Shown piece by piece: positions 5,850 to 5,889 of a stretch of 5,889 nucleotides of DNA (its first letter is position 1; the number at the start of each line of letters is the position of its first letter). The DNA comes from Aquirhabdus sp. (lineage in GTDB: Bacteria; Pseudomonadota; Gammaproteobacteria; Pseudomonadales; Moraxellaceae). The stretch covers positions 1-5,889 of the forward strand of contig JASLGO010000027.1 in NCBI GenBank assembly GCA_030150135.1, written 5' to 3'. A program made the position numbers and the translations under genes. The notes under the pieces are model-generated. The model saw nothing but the letters and a program-made list of their open reading frames with translations, was not told where the DNA came from and did not search any database.

Positions 5850-5889
5850 ACAATTATTCCTTTTTAAACCTTCGTTTTTTTAAACACCA
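5850..5889 (-). promoter_or_regulatory. pnp ribosome binding site and immediate leader
   Basis: AAGGA at 5862-5858 sits eight bases before the pnp ATG and decides the start. The remaining bases to the edge are A/T-rich (a TTTAAAAAAA run and TTTAAAAA). The rpsO-pnp intergenic hairpin that RNase III cuts in E. coli during PNPase autoregulation would lie further right, so its presence cannot be judged here. Confidence 0.75.

Noticed and set aside
1..5889. CRISPR array, transposon, tRNA or rRNA
   Set aside because: No regularly spaced repeats, transposase frames, terminal inverted repeats or cloverleaf-type sequence were seen on either strand.

Overview
The window looks like a piece of a gammaproteobacterial chromosome from Acinetobacter or a close Moraxellaceae relative. 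This rests on the polynucleotide phosphorylase sequence, which reads like the Acinetobacter protein as I remember it. It also rests on an AdeT-type periplasmic protein (a family best known from Acinetobacter) and on moderate G+C with A/T-rich intergenic DNA. All four complete genes lie on the minus strand, so transcription runs from right to left.

Layout from right to left: pnp (PNPase, complete) starts just inside the right edge behind a good ribosome binding site and ends at a strong intrinsic terminator (3673-3700). A 236-base gap follows, with a possible leader ORF. Next is a lipoprotein gene (2416-3522) with a clear LTGC lipobox and a body resembling the TatT/T-component lipoproteins of TRAP transporters. 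It ends at a textbook terminator (2326-2353). A second transcription unit then carries an AdeT-type (DUF6091) exported putative solute-binding protein (1102-2229) and, overlapping it by 11 bases, a GTG-started rhombosortase (504-1112). The leftmost ~500 bases are A/T-rich and mostly non-coding. They hold a good plus-strand extended -10 promoter, a 21-codon leader-like ORF, a 10-bp tandem repeat and perhaps the start of a minus-strand gene leaving the window.

How the parts may work together: pnp is housekeeping RNA decay. The lipoprotein and the AdeT-type protein look like the periplasmic/outer-membrane half of a TRAP-like uptake system whose membrane permease is not here. The rhombosortase is an intramembrane serine protease that trims GlyGly-CTERM proteins during surface sorting. 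Neither neighbour has such a C-terminal signal, so its substrate must be elsewhere. The main point of interest is the translationally coupled pairing of an AdeT-type protein with a rhombosortase, next to a TatT-like lipoprotein.
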